DNA of 64,000 nt from DATBGO01 sp963785765 (GCA_963785765.1 CAWAWM010000008.1:682001-746000); one strand, 5' to 3'; counted from the stretch's first letter, positions 44,136 to 53,054 are shown. Notes: generated from the letters alone by a model not told the origin. A program made the numbers and translations.

Positions 44136-45437
44136 ATGGGCTGGCTGCTCATCGCGGCGGTGGCGCTGACCCTGCTGGCTAGCTGGTGCGCAGGCGCGGC
44201 GGATTCGCTGGTGCGGGTATCCAGAGCGGGGGCCAAGGAACTCGCCCGGGCGGGGGCCACTACCGCGCGAACCCCGCTGCAGGCCGTGCTCGCCGAGGTG
44301 CCGCGCTACCTGATCGTCCTGCTGCTGGTCAGGGTGGCGGCCGAGGTCTCGGCGACCGTGCTGGTGACCGTGGTGCTGCTGCACTGGATCGGGCCGGGCT
44401 GGCGCGCCTTCACCGTGGCGGCCGTCGGCATGACACTCGTGCTCTTCATGGTGGCCGGCATCGCGCCGCGCGCCATTGGACGGCGTAACCCGGTGCGAGT
44501 AGCCCGCGCCGCGTCAGCCGTCCTGTATCCGGTGGTCCGGCTGCTCGGCCCGGTGCCCGCGCTGCTGCTGTCGTCCGGAAGGCTGTTCGGCCGCGCCAGC
44601 GGAGCGCGGGACGGCTCGTCCGGATCCGAAGAAGACCTGCGCGGGCTGGTCGACCTTCTGGAAGAGCGCCGGGTGATCCAGCCGGATGAGCGGGCGATGA
44701 TCCATTCGGTGTTCGAGCTCGGCGACACCTACGTCAGGGAGGTGATGGTGCCGCGCACGGACATGGTCTTCGTCGAGCGCGACAAGACGCTGCGGCAGGC
44801 GCTGTCGCTGGCGCTGCGCAGCGGGTTCTCCCGGATACCGGTCGTCGGCGAGAACCTTGACGACGTGGTGGGGATCGCCTACCTGAAGGACATCGTGACG
44901 CGCAGTCACGAGCATCCCGAGGGGGAGCCGATCGAGAAGGTCTCCTCGATCATGCGGCCCGCTACCTTCGTGCCGGAGAGCAAGCCGATCGATGAGCTGC
45001 TCAGGGAGATGCAGGCGCGCCAGATCCACCTGGCCATCGTGATCGACGAGTACGGCGGCACGGCCGGCCTGGTGACCATCGAGGACATTCTGGAGGAGAT
45101 CGTCGGTGAGATCGCTGACGAGTACGACAAGGAAGAGCCGCCGGTCGAGTGGCTGGGCGAGGACCGCGCGCGGGTGACGGCGCGGCTGCCGGTCGAGGAA
45201 CTCGAAGAACTGTTCGGCGTCGCCATCGAGGCCGAGGACGTGGAGACGGTCGGCGGCCTGCTGGCCCAGCAGCTCGGCAAGGTGCCGATCGCCGGGTCGG
45301 TGGCGACGGTGGCCGGGCTGCGGCTGACGGCAGAGAGCCTGGCGGGGCGGCGCAACCGGATCGGGACCGTAACCGTGGAGCGCACCGCGCCGGCCGGCGA
45401 CGGGCAGGCCGGGACCGCACTAGACTCAGCCGGGTGA
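44136..45437 (+). CDS. CNNM/CorC-type hemolysin-family transporter
   Basis: 433 aa. Four hydrophobic segments in the first ~145 residues (DUF21/CNNM domain), then LVDLLEERRVIQPDERAMIH, two CBS domains (VMVPRTDMVFVERDK; IVIDEYGGTAGLVTIEDILE) and a CorC/HlyC C-terminal domain. Likely a Mg2+/Co2+ efflux-type membrane protein. Start ATG 44136 is preceded by gtgagg and fits the first membrane helix. Confidence 0.9.
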   Translation: MGWLLIAAVALTLLASWCAGAADSLVRVSRAGAKELARAGATTARTPLQAVLAEVPRYLIVLLLVRVAAEVSATVLVTVVLLHWIGPGWRAFTVAAVGMTLVLFMVAGIAPRAIGRRNPVRVARAASAVLYPVVRLLGPVPALLLSSGRLFGRASGARDGSSGSEEDLRGLVDLLEERRVIQPDERAMIHSVFELGDTYVREVMVPRTDMVFVERDKTLRQALSLALRSGFSRIPVVGENLDDVVGIAYLKDIVTRSHEHPEGEPIEKVSSIMRPATFVPESKPIDELLREMQARQIHLAIVIDEYGGTAGLVTIEDILEEIVGEIADEYDKEEPPVEWLGEDRARVTARLPVEELEELFGVAIEAEDVETVGGLLAQQLGKVPIAGSVATVAGLRLTAESLAGRRNRIGTVTVERTAPAGDGQAGTALDSAG

Positions 45438-45781
45438 GCGAGGCTCAGCCCGGCCCGGAAGATCTCAAAATCATCGCACTGGCGCGTGCCGCCCGTGCGC
45501 GGGTGGCGGCCGCCGAGGGCGCGGCAGTCCGGGACGAGACTGGCCGGACCTACGCGGCTGCGGCCGTGTCCCTCCCGTCGCTGCGGCTTTCCGCGCTGCA
45601 CCTGGCCGTGGCGATGGCGGTTTCGAGCGGTGCCGCCAATCTGGAGGCTGCGGCGCTGGTCAGCGACGGCGACGGACCCGACGCTGGCGATCTGGCTGCG
45701 GTCCGTGACCTCGGCCCGGCGGCGGTCGTGTTCCACATAGCGCCGGACGGGACCTGGCGGGCGACGCTGCAGCCGGAGTGA
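45434..45781 (+). CDS. Cytidine-deaminase-like protein without zinc ligands
   Basis: 115 aa. GAAVRDETGRTYAAAAVSLP and LRLSALHLAVAMAVSSGAAN match the cytidine-deaminase fold, and the position between the CorC-like gene and era is typical of actinomycetes. But the catalytic (H/C)AE and PCxxC motifs are missing and there is no cysteine in the whole protein, so zinc-dependent deamination is not possible. GTG 45434 has TAGACT 7 nt upstream (leaderless-type) and overlaps the upstream gene by 4 nt. Confidence 0.8.
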   Translation: MSEAQPGPEDLKIIALARAARARVAAAEGAAVRDETGRTYAAAAVSLPSLRLSALHLAVAMAVSSGAANLEAAALVSDGDGPDAGDLAAVRDLGPAAVVFHIAPDGTWRATLQPE

Positions 45782-46692
45782 TCCAGGGGCGCCGGCCGCC
45801 ACCAGTACCTGCGGTCCGCGCGGGCGGGGCCGTCGCGATCTTGCTGGCCGCCGCGGCGTGGGGGAGCACCGGGACCGCGGCGCATTTCGCCCCGGGCGGC
45901 ACGAGCCCGCTCTCGGTGGGCGCCGCGCGCATCCTGATCGGCGGATCGCTCCTGTTCGCCCTGGCGATCGGCGACCGCGGGCAGCGCGGCGAGTTGCGCG
46001 GGCTGCTGTCCGCGCCGGGACCGGCCCGGGCCGGCCTGGCGGCGGCCGCCGTGAGCGTGGGCGGATATCAGCTCGCCTTCTTCTCGGCCGTCCAGCTGAC
46101 CGGCGTCGCGGTCGGCACCATGGTCGCGATCGGTAGTGCGCCTGTCCTGACCGGGCTGATCAGCCGGCTCACCAGCGGCCAGCGGCTGACCAGGCGGTGG
46201 ATGGCAGCCACGGCGGCGGCGATCGCCGGCTGCGGGCTGCTCATCACCGCAGGCCGGGCGGCCGGTGTCAACCTGCTGGGAGTGGGCCTGGCGCTGGCGG
46301 CCGGGCTGTGCTACGCGGTCTACGCGGTCACCGCCGCGCGGCTGATCAGCGCGGGGACAGGGGAGCGCGCGGTGCTGGGCGCCTTGTTCGGCGCCGGGGC
46401 GGTGCTGCTCGTCCCGGTGCTGGCCGCCACCTCACCTGGCTGGCTGCTGACCAGCCGGGGCGCGGCCGTGGCGGTATACCTGGGCGTGGTGACCACTGCG
46501 CTCGCGTACCTGCTGTACGGGCGCGGGCTGCGCACCGTGCCCGCTCCGGTGGCCGTGACCCTGGGCCTGGCCGAGCCGGTGGTGGCAGCGCTGCTCGCCC
46601 TGGTAGTGCTCGGGGAGCAGCTGACGGCTCAGGCCGCGGCTGGTGTCGCGCTGGTGGGGGTGGCACTCGCGGTCCTGGTGGGAGCGAGTTAG
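45778..46692 (+). CDS. EamA/DMT family transporter
   Basis: 304 aa, ten hydrophobic segments in two EamA halves (first half AILLAAAAWGSTGTAAHFAP; second half NLLGVGLALAAGLCYAVYAV). Inner-membrane metabolite exporter or importer; substrate unknown. GTG 45778 overlaps the upstream stop codon (GTGA). Confidence 0.88.
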   Translation: MIQGRRPPPVPAVRAGGAVAILLAAAAWGSTGTAAHFAPGGTSPLSVGAARILIGGSLLFALAIGDRGQRGELRGLLSAPGPARAGLAAAAVSVGGYQLAFFSAVQLTGVAVGTMVAIGSAPVLTGLISRLTSGQRLTRRWMAATAAAIAGCGLLITAGRAAGVNLLGVGLALAAGLCYAVYAVTAARLISAGTGERAVLGALFGAGAVLLVPVLAATSPGWLLTSRGAAVAVYLGVVTTALAYLLYGRGLRTVPAPVAVTLGLAEPVVAALLALVVLGEQLTAQAAAGVALVGVALAVLVGAS

Positions 46693-46724
46693 GCCGGAGC
46701 GCCCAGGTAGGGGACAATCGCGAC

Positions 46725-47672
46725 GTGGGACCGCCGCAGACACCATCGCCAGCGCGTTCGCCGGTGCCGGAGCCGACCGGGTTCAGGTCCGGCTTCGCCT
46801 GCTTCGCCGGCCGGCCGAACGTCGGCAAGTCCACGCTGATGAACGCGCTCGTCGGCACCAAGGTGGCGATCACCAGCAGCAGGCCGCAGACCACCCGCCG
46901 GGCGATCCGGGGGATCGTGCACCGGCCGGACGCCCAGCTGATCATCGTTGATACGCCCGGGCTGCACCGGCCGCGCACGCTGCTCGGCGAGCGGCTGGAC
47001 AGCCTGGTGCGCTCGACCCTGGCCGAGGTGGACGTGATCGGGTTCTGCCTGCCCGCCAGCGAACGGATCGGGCCAGGTGACAAGTACCTGGCCGGCGAGC
47101 TGACCGGGATAGCCAAGACACCGGTGGTGGCCATCGTCACCAAGACCGACCAGGCGTCGCGCCAGCAGATCGCCGCGCAGCTGGCCGCGGTCGGCCAGCT
47201 AGGCGAGTGGGCCGATGTGGTGCCGGTGTCCGCGGTGTCCGGATTCCAGCTCGGCGTGCTCGCCGATGTGCTTGTCTCGCACCTGCCCGAGGGCCGCCCG
47301 CTGTACACCGGCGGCGAGGAGACCGACGAGCCCGAGCAGCGGCTGGTCGCGGAGCTGATCAGGGAGGCGATCCTGGAGGGCGTTCGCGATGAGCTGCCGC
47401 ATTCCATCGCCGTGGTGGTCGAGGAGATGGCTCCCCGGGAAGGCCGGGACGACCTGATCGACGTGCACGCGATCATGTACGTGGAACGCCAGAGCCAGAA
47501 GGCGATCGTGATCGGGGCCAAGGGGGCCAGGCTCAAGGAGGTCGGCTCCCGGGCACGCCGGCAGATCGAGGCCCTGCTGGGCACCCGGGTCTACCTGGAC
47601 CTGCGGATCAAGATTGCCAAGGACTGGCAGCGAGATCCGAAGCAGCTGCGCCGCCTCGGCTTCTTCGACTGA
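46725..47672 (+). CDS. era: GTPase Era
   Basis: 315 aa, needed for 30S maturation. G domain: CFAGRPNVGKSTLMNALVG, RRAIRGIVH, DTPGLHRP, TKTD; KH domain: IVIGAKGARLKEVGSRARRQ. GTG 46725 is chosen because it gives the normal ~15-residue lead and has GACAAT (46713-46718) 6 nt upstream, a leaderless-type start; a longer open frame overlaps the transporter gene. Confidence 0.96.
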   Translation: MGPPQTPSPARSPVPEPTGFRSGFACFAGRPNVGKSTLMNALVGTKVAITSSRPQTTRRAIRGIVHRPDAQLIIVDTPGLHRPRTLLGERLDSLVRSTLAEVDVIGFCLPASERIGPGDKYLAGELTGIAKTPVVAIVTKTDQASRQQIAAQLAAVGQLGEWADVVPVSAVSGFQLGVLADVLVSHLPEGRPLYTGGEETDEPEQRLVAELIREAILEGVRDELPHSIAVVVEEMAPREGRDDLIDVHAIMYVERQSQKAIVIGAKGARLKEVGSRARRQIEALLGTRVYLDLRIKIAKDWQRDPKQLRRLGFFD

Positions 47673-47959
47673 CCGGCGGCGGGTACGCACCTCGAGCACC
47701 ACCAGGCCGCCAGCTGAGCCGACAGCAGCCAGGCACGCCGTGCGACCGCTTAGCCGTGCGCAATCCCTGTGGTGCTGGGCGTTCTAGGTCATGTTGAGTC
47801 CTCCGGGCGGTTACGATCCGTCCGTCGTAATTACTAGGAATTCGGCAAAATCATACCCAACTCTCCTATTGTCCGGGCCAGGCTGTGTGATGATCTGCTG
47901 GCTCTGAGTTGCTTCAGAACGCCATGACGGCCTGCGGGAAGCGGCTGGGGGGAGATGAT

Positions 47960-48586
47960 GTGCGCGCCATCCTCGGACGGCGGTTCTTCTTCGCCACGAC
48001 CGGGCAGGGCAGGTGCCACTGCGAGCGATGCGGCGGGGACCGCGCGTACCGGCAGCTGACCGGCCGGCGGTGGCTGACCTTGCTGCTGGTGCCCGTCATG
48101 CCGCTGCGGAAGGCGCCCGACCACTTGCAGTGCACCGTGTGCGGCACGCGTTACCGCCTGGAGCTGCTCGGCCTGCCGACGGTGGCCCAGATGCAGGCGG
48201 CCCTCCCGGCCGGGACGCAGGCGGCGGCGGTGGCGATGCTCCGGGCCGGTGATCCCCGCAGCGTGTCGGCGCGGCATCGCGCGGTCGAAGTGATCAGGGG
48301 AGCGGGCCTGACCGGATACGACGACGCCGCGCTGGAGGCCGAGCTCGCGCGGGCCGCCCGGCCGGCCCAGGAGCTGTCCGGCCTGCTGAACGGGCTGGCC
48401 ACGCAGCTGGTCGATCAGGCCAGATGGTGGTTCCTGGCTGATGTGGTGCGGATCGGGCTGGCCGGCGGGCCGCTGACCCAGCGGCAGCGGACCGCAGCGC
48501 TGCAGATTGGCGCGCAGCTCGGCATCGGGACAGCCCGGGCCCGGGACGTCATCACGATGACGGAGCAGGGCGCGCCGTCCGAGTGA
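47960..48586 (+). CDS. Zinc-ribbon/TerB-like protein
   Basis: 208 aa. Residues ~1-60: RAILGRRFFFATTGQGRCHC, with CHCERCGG and CTVCGTRY forming a zinc ribbon. Residues ~75-205: an all-helical TerB-like domain (LPAGTQAAAVAMLRAGDPRS, LIDQARWWFLADVVRIGLAG-like). Function unknown. GTG 47960 is chosen because ggggggag lies 5-7 nt upstream and homologues recalled from Streptomyces start at this RxIxGxR motif. Confidence 0.75.
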   Translation: MRAILGRRFFFATTGQGRCHCERCGGDRAYRQLTGRRWLTLLLVPVMPLRKAPDHLQCTVCGTRYRLELLGLPTVAQMQAALPAGTQAAAVAMLRAGDPRSVSARHRAVEVIRGAGLTGYDDAALEAELARAARPAQELSGLLNGLATQLVDQARWWFLADVVRIGLAGGPLTQRQRTAALQIGAQLGIGTARARDVITMTEQGAPSE

Positions 48587-48621
48587 CCGGCGGATGACCG
48601 GGTATGCGCGACAATAGCTGG

Positions 48622-49401
48622 ATGAGCAGCTACCGGGACGACGGCATCGTGCTGCGTACCCAGAAGCTGGGCGAGGCCGACCGCATCGTGACCCTGCTCG
48701 CCCGCCGGGCGGGCCGGGTCCGCGCCGTGGCCAAGGGGGTGCGCCGGACGAGGTCAAGGTTCGGCGGGCGCCTGGAGCCATTCACTCATGTTGATCTGCA
48801 GCTCTACACGGGGCGCTCGCTGGACGTGATCACGCAGGCAGAGACGGTGCGGCCGTACGGGGAACCGTTCGCCGGTGACTATCCGCGCTACACGACGGGG
48901 ACCGCGATGCTGGAGACGGCGGAGCGGTTCACCCCGATCGAGAAAGAGCCGGCCATCCGCCAGTTCCTGCTGCTGGTGGGCGGCCTCCGGGCGCTTGGCG
49001 AGGGTCATCATGATCCGCGCCTGGTGCTCGACGCCTACCTGCTCCGATCTCTCGCGGTGGCCGGGTACGCGCCCGCCCTCGACGAGTGCGCGGTATGCGG
49101 CACCCGCGCCCCGGACCCGATCGAACCTGGTGAGCAGGCCGGCCGGACGGCGCCCGGTGTCATGCGGTCATTCGCGATCGGCGCCGGCGGGCTGGTCTGC
49201 AGGTCGTGCCGGGCGCCCGGGGCCGCTACCCCGGCCGCGCCGACCCTGGCGCTGATGAGCGCGTTGCTGCGCGGCGACTGGGCCCGCGCCGACGCCAGCG
49301 AGCGCCGCCACCAGGTCGAGTGCAGCGGCCTGGTCGCGGCCTACCTGCAATGGCACCTGGAGCACTCGATCCGCTCGCTGCGCCATGTGGAGCATGTGTG
49401 A
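48622..49401 (+). CDS. recO: DNA repair protein RecO
   Basis: 259 aa recombination mediator that loads RecA on SSB-coated DNA. OB-fold N terminus (YRDDGIVLRTQKLGEADRIV), then a helical domain with zinc-finger cysteines CAVCGTR and CRSC. ATG 48622 has GACAAT (48610-48615) 6 nt upstream, the same arrangement as era; an in-frame ATG 18 nt earlier overlaps this box and is rejected. Confidence 0.93.
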   Translation: MSSYRDDGIVLRTQKLGEADRIVTLLARRAGRVRAVAKGVRRTRSRFGGRLEPFTHVDLQLYTGRSLDVITQAETVRPYGEPFAGDYPRYTTGTAMLETAERFTPIEKEPAIRQFLLLVGGLRALGEGHHDPRLVLDAYLLRSLAVAGYAPALDECAVCGTRAPDPIEPGEQAGRTAPGVMRSFAIGAGGLVCRSCRAPGAATPAAPTLALMSALLRGDWARADASERRHQVECSGLVAAYLQWHLEHSIRSLRHVEHV

Positions 49402-49420
49402 CGGGCTGGCTGAGGCGCGC

Positions 49421-50203
49421 GTGAACAGCCAGGTAAGGCCGCCGTATCCGCATCCAGGCGGCGCTCGGCCGCCGGAGATCCCGGCTGAGTTCGTGCCGCG
49501 GCATGTCGCCCTGGTCATGGACGGGAACGGCCGCTGGGCCAAGCAGCGCGGGCTGCCCAGGACCGAGGGCCACAAGCGCGGCGAGAACTCGCTCTTTGAT
49601 GTGATCATGGGCGCGATCGAGCTCGGCATCCCGTACTTGTCGGCGTACGCGTTCTCCACCGAGAACTGGCGGCGCTCGCCGGACGAGGTCAGGTTCCTGA
49701 TGGGCTTCAACAGGGACGTGATCAGGCGGCGGCGGGATCAGCTGAATGAGATGGGTGTCCGGGTCCGATGGGCGGGCCGGCGGCCCCGGCTGTGGCGGAG
49801 CGTAATCAGTGAACTCCAAGACGCGGAGCAGCTGACGGCGGGCAATACGGTGCTGACCCTGCAGTTCTGCGTGAACTACGGCGGGCGGGCGGAGATCGCC
49901 GATGCGGCCGCCGCGATCGCCGCGGATGTGGCGGCCGGGAAGCTGCGGGCCGACAAGGTGGATGAGAAGGTCTTCGCCCGCTATCTCGACGAGCCTGGCA
50001 TTCCCGATGTCGACCTGTTCGTCAGGTCCTCAGGGGAGCAGCGGATCTCGAACTTCCTGATCTGGCAGTCGGCCTACGCCGAGTTCGTCTTCCTGGACAC
50101 GCTGTTCCCCGACTTCGACCGCAGGCACCTCTGGCACGCCTGCGAGATCTACGCGAGCCGGGACCGCAGGTACGGCGGGGCGGACCCGAACCCGCCAGCC
50201 TGA
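49421..50203 (+). CDS. uppS: Isoprenyl (undecaprenyl-type) diphosphate synthase
   Basis: 260 aa cis-prenyltransferase making the lipid carrier for peptidoglycan. HVALVMDGNGRWAKQRGLPR, GHKRGENSLFDVI, LSAYAFSTENWRRSPDEV, LQFCVNYGGRAEI, and DLFVRSSGEQRISNFLIWQSAY are family motifs. GTG 49421 with gaggc upstream is used; ATG 49394, overlapping recO, is an alternative. Confidence 0.93.
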   Translation: MNSQVRPPYPHPGGARPPEIPAEFVPRHVALVMDGNGRWAKQRGLPRTEGHKRGENSLFDVIMGAIELGIPYLSAYAFSTENWRRSPDEVRFLMGFNRDVIRRRRDQLNEMGVRVRWAGRRPRLWRSVISELQDAEQLTAGNTVLTLQFCVNYGGRAEIADAAAAIAADVAAGKLRADKVDEKVFARYLDEPGIPDVDLFVRSSGEQRISNFLIWQSAYAEFVFLDTLFPDFDRRHLWHACEIYASRDRRYGGADPNPPA

Positions 50204-50455
50204 CGGCACCGCGGTTCAGGAGGCACCGCGGGTCAGGAGGCACCCCCGCTCGCACGGCACCGCGGTTCAGGAGGTACCGCGGTTCAGGAGGTACCGCGGT
50301 TCAGGAGGCACCGCGGTTCAGAAGGCACCCCGGTTCTGACGGCGCCCCGGCTCGCATGGCACTGCAGATCGCACGGCTCTGCAGATCGCATGGCACTGCA
50401 GATCGCATGCACTGCAGATCGCATGGCACTGCAGATCGCATGGCACTGCGCCCGG
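50203..50455. repeat. 17-bp minisatellite between convergent uppS and DUF6703 gene
   Basis: About 15 units in register. Units 1-9 are aggcaccgcggttcagg-like, each containing the palindrome accgcggt. Units 10-15 are atggcactgcagatcgc-like, containing ctgcag. One unit is 16 bp. The array begins in the uppS stop region. Confidence 0.92.
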
Positions 50456-50465
50456 ATCTGCCTGG

Positions 50466-50867
50466 TCAGCGGCTGGCCTGCCAGCCCGCCACCGCCAGGA
50501 CACACGCGATCGCCAGTACCCGGCCGAGCCGCCCGCGGCTGCCCAGGCCCGGCCAGGACACGAAGGCCAGCCACCCGAGCAGCCCCGCCATCAGGCACAG
50601 CGCCACCGCGCCCAGCACGCCGCGCACCGCCAGGCCCGCGATCAGCAGGGCCACCGCGACGAGCGGCGGAAGCCAGGCCGGCAGCTGATGTAGCAGCACC
50701 AGCGGCCTGGCGCTGGCCTGCTCCACCGACCTGCGGCCCGGGGAGGCGCCCGGCGTGTACAAGGTCTGGCCGCTGGGCATCGGCCGCGGCTGCCGGGACT
50801 GCTGCGCCTTCCGGGACTGGTGAGCCTGCCGGGACTGTTGCGACTGCCGGGACCTGTTGCTGCTCAC
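50466..50867 (-). CDS. DUF6703 family membrane protein
   Basis: 133 aa from GTG 50865-50867 (ggagga 9 nt upstream). The N terminus is Gln/Ser/Arg-rich with QSRQ/QSRK repeats. Then LVLLHQLPAWLPPLVAVALL starts two hydrophobic helices, followed by GWLAFVSWPGLGSRGRLGRV and a last helix. This matches a small actinobacterial membrane family I recall as DUF6703; function unknown. Confidence 0.75.
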   Translation of the reverse strand: MSSNRSRQSQQSRQAHQSRKAQQSRQPRPMPSGQTLYTPGASPGRRSVEQASARPLVLLHQLPAWLPPLVAVALLIAGLAVRGVLGAVALCLMAGLLGWLAFVSWPGLGSRGRLGRVLAIACVLAVAGWQASR

Positions 50868-51244
50868 GCTGACGGTTCCTCCCGGGCTGGCCAGGCCAGC
50901 TTCGCGCGCCGGATTCTCTGCACGCAAAGATACGGCCTCGCGCGGGCCGAGATGTCCGGGAGCCGCCCGGCGGACCGCCCCGGGTCGGCCGCACCGTCGC
51001 TGGCCCCTTCCAGTGGAGGCGATGGCGCTCTGCCGCTGAAACAGTGACAGCGCGGGCGCCATCGCCGCGATTGAACTACCACAGCGCTTGCGCCAGCGCC
51101 GGTAGTTGTGATCCCGGGTACCGGACACCATGGCCGGACCGGCAACGGCGGGCCAACGCTAAGCTGGCAGGAAACCGCGCCCCATAGCCGGGTTCGCGCG
51201 CGCCCCCGCAGAGCCGCCGACCGCCAGCCGGATGGAGACCCTTG
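50868..51244. other. Divergent region before glyS
   Basis: 377 bp without a convincing gene. TAAGCT (51160-51165) could be the glyS -10 box, giving a ~75-nt leader; ggagaccc precedes the glyS start. Confidence 0.45.
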
Positions 51245-52633
51245 ATGGCACGACGTAATGATCGCATGGACGTCCTGGTCAGCCTGTGCAAGCGACGCGG
51301 CATCGTGTTCCCGTCCAGTGAGATATATGGCGGCCTGCGGGCATCGTGGGACTACGGCCCGCTCGGCGTGGAGATAAAGAACAACATCAAGCACCAGTGG
51401 TGGCGGTCGATGGTGCAAGAACGCGAGGACATCGTCGGCCTCGACTCCTGCGTGATCCTCGCCCCGGAGGTCTGGCAGGCCAGCGGTCACCTGACCGAGT
51501 TCGTCGAGCCGCTGACCGAGTGCCTGTCCTGCCACCGGCGGTTCCGCGCCGATCACCTGATCGAGGCCTACGAAGAGAAGCACAGGCACCCGCCGGAGGG
51601 CGGCCTGACGCAGATCACCTGCCCGCACTGCGGGACCAAGGGGGCCTTCGCCGAGCCGCGGATGTTCAATGGCTTGCTCCGCACCTATCTCGGGGCGACC
51701 GAGGACGAGTCCGGCCTGGCCTACCTGCGGCCCGAGACGGCGCAGGGCATCTTCATCAACTTCCGCAACGTGCTGCAGACCTCCCGCAAGAAGGTCCCGT
51801 TCGGGATCGGCCAGGTCGGCAAGTCGTTCCGGAACGAGATCACGCCGGGCAACTTCATCTTCAGGACCCGCGAGTTCGAGCAGATGGAGATGGAGTTCTT
51901 CGTCAAGCCGGGCACCGACGAGGAGTGGCACGAGCGCTGGATCGCCGCGCGCCAGGGCTGGTACGTCGGCCTCGGGCTCGGCCGGGACAACCTGCGGCTG
52001 TATGAGCACCCGGACGAGAAGCGCTCGCACTACTCCAAGCGGACGGTCGACATCGAGTACCGCTTCGACTTTCCCGGCAGCGAATGGGGCGAGCTTGAGG
52101 GGATCGCCAACCGGACCGACTTCGACCTGTCCACCCACGCCCGCGCCTCCGGCCAGGACCTGTCCTACCTGGACGCGGAGTCGGGCGAGCGGTACATCCC
52201 CTACGTCATCGAGCCCGCGGCCGGCGTGGACCGGGCCATGCTGGCCTTCCTGCTCGACGCGTACACCGAGGATGAGGCGCCAGACGCCAAGGGCAACATG
52301 GAGAAGCGGACCGTGCTGCGGCTCGACCACCGGATCGCCCCGGTCAAGGTCGCGGTCCTGCCGCTGTCCCGCAACGCGGACCTGTCACCGAAGGCCAGGG
52401 ATGTCGCGGCCAGGCTGCGCAAGAACTGGAGCACCGAGTTCGACGACGCCAGCGCGATCGGCCGCCGCTACCGTCGCCAGGACGAGATCGGCACGCCCTA
52501 CTGCGTGACCATCGACTTCGAGACGCTCGAGGACCAGGCGGTGACGGTACGGGAGCGCGATTCGATGAAGCAGGAGCGGGTCGGCATCGACGCCCTGGTC
52601 CCGTACCTTTCCGAACGGCTGGCTGAATCCTGA
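51245..52633 (+). CDS. glyS: Glycyl-tRNA synthetase (alpha2 type)
   Basis: 462 aa class II aminoacyl-tRNA synthetase of the dimeric type. GIVFPSSEIYGGLRASWDYG, VCLSCHRRF-like and CPHCGTKGAF cysteine pairs, LRPETAQGIFINF (motif 2 region), GKSFRNEITPGNFIFRTREF, and a C-terminal anticodon-binding domain. ATG 51245 has ggaga 5-8 nt upstream; a TTG lies directly before it. Confidence 0.96.
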   Translation: MARRNDRMDVLVSLCKRRGIVFPSSEIYGGLRASWDYGPLGVEIKNNIKHQWWRSMVQEREDIVGLDSCVILAPEVWQASGHLTEFVEPLTECLSCHRRFRADHLIEAYEEKHRHPPEGGLTQITCPHCGTKGAFAEPRMFNGLLRTYLGATEDESGLAYLRPETAQGIFINFRNVLQTSRKKVPFGIGQVGKSFRNEITPGNFIFRTREFEQMEMEFFVKPGTDEEWHERWIAARQGWYVGLGLGRDNLRLYEHPDEKRSHYSKRTVDIEYRFDFPGSEWGELEGIANRTDFDLSTHARASGQDLSYLDAESGERYIPYVIEPAAGVDRAMLAFLLDAYTEDEAPDAKGNMEKRTVLRLDHRIAPVKVAVLPLSRNADLSPKARDVAARLRKNWSTEFDDASAIGRRYRRQDEIGTPYCVTIDFETLEDQAVTVRERDSMKQERVGIDALVPYLSERLAES

Positions 52634-52709
52634 CCATTGACGGTGCCTGACCAGTGGACGGCGCCCGGATCGATATTCTCCGCTATTCCCATAATCTCGG
52701 TCGGAAATA

Positions 52710-52738
52710 TTGACTGAGCGAATCCGGCCTGGCATGCT
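52710..52738 (+). promoter_or_regulatory. Promoter of the leaderless cysteine leader peptide / tau operon
   Basis: TTGACT (52710-52715), exactly 17 bp, CATGCT (52733-52738), then 6 nt to ATG 52745. Confidence 0.65.
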
Positions 52739-52744
52739 CTGGGT

Positions 52745-52825
52745 ATGAGGACCTACGACGGTGCCGAGCGTCGCCACGTGGACCAGCTCCGCGTGGCCAG
52801 CGCGCTCTGTTGTCCCGGGACCTGA
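52745..52825 (+). CDS. Cysteine leader peptide of the tau (sulfonate) operon (26 aa)
   Basis: Begins MRTYDGAE and continues RRHVDQLRVASALCCPGT, then TGA. The RRHVD block matches the leader peptide before sirA in this window (RRHVDLLHVSSAVC), and adjacent Cys codons follow. It appears leaderless (ATG 6 nt after the -10), as in mycobacterial cysteine-responsive leader ORFs. The stop is 229 nt before tauD. Inference: translation of the CysCys codons senses cysteine supply. Confidence 0.8.
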   Translation: MRTYDGAERRHVDQLRVASALCCPGT

Positions 52826-53054
52826 CCGGCACCGCGCGTCGTTCCTGCCGCCTCAGCGCACCGGCTCACGGCCGGGGCTGACTTCGGGCCAGCGCGGCCC
52901 GCCCCTTGCCCGATCCCTCTTCAGCACCCGCGGGCCAGCTGACGCTGCGCCGCGACCGGGTCCGCCGTGCCTGCGCTCAGCCGCGTGGCCGGATGCCCGG
53001 CGCCGTGCCTGGCCCGCCGAGCCCGCCCGTCGTCCCACCTGAGAGGTACCCACC
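52826..53054 (+). promoter_or_regulatory. C-rich leader between leader peptide and tauD
   Basis: 229 nt with many C-rich, G-poor patches (e.g. cccgccccttgcccgatccc; cccgccgagcccgcccgtcg). No U-run terminator. Such RNA is suitable for Rho when translation of the leader ends early. gagaggt precedes the tauD ATG. Confidence 0.45.

Noticed and set aside
50203..50455. Tandem array considered as CRISPR or integron array
   Set aside because: No spacers or attC-like structure; simple minisatellite.
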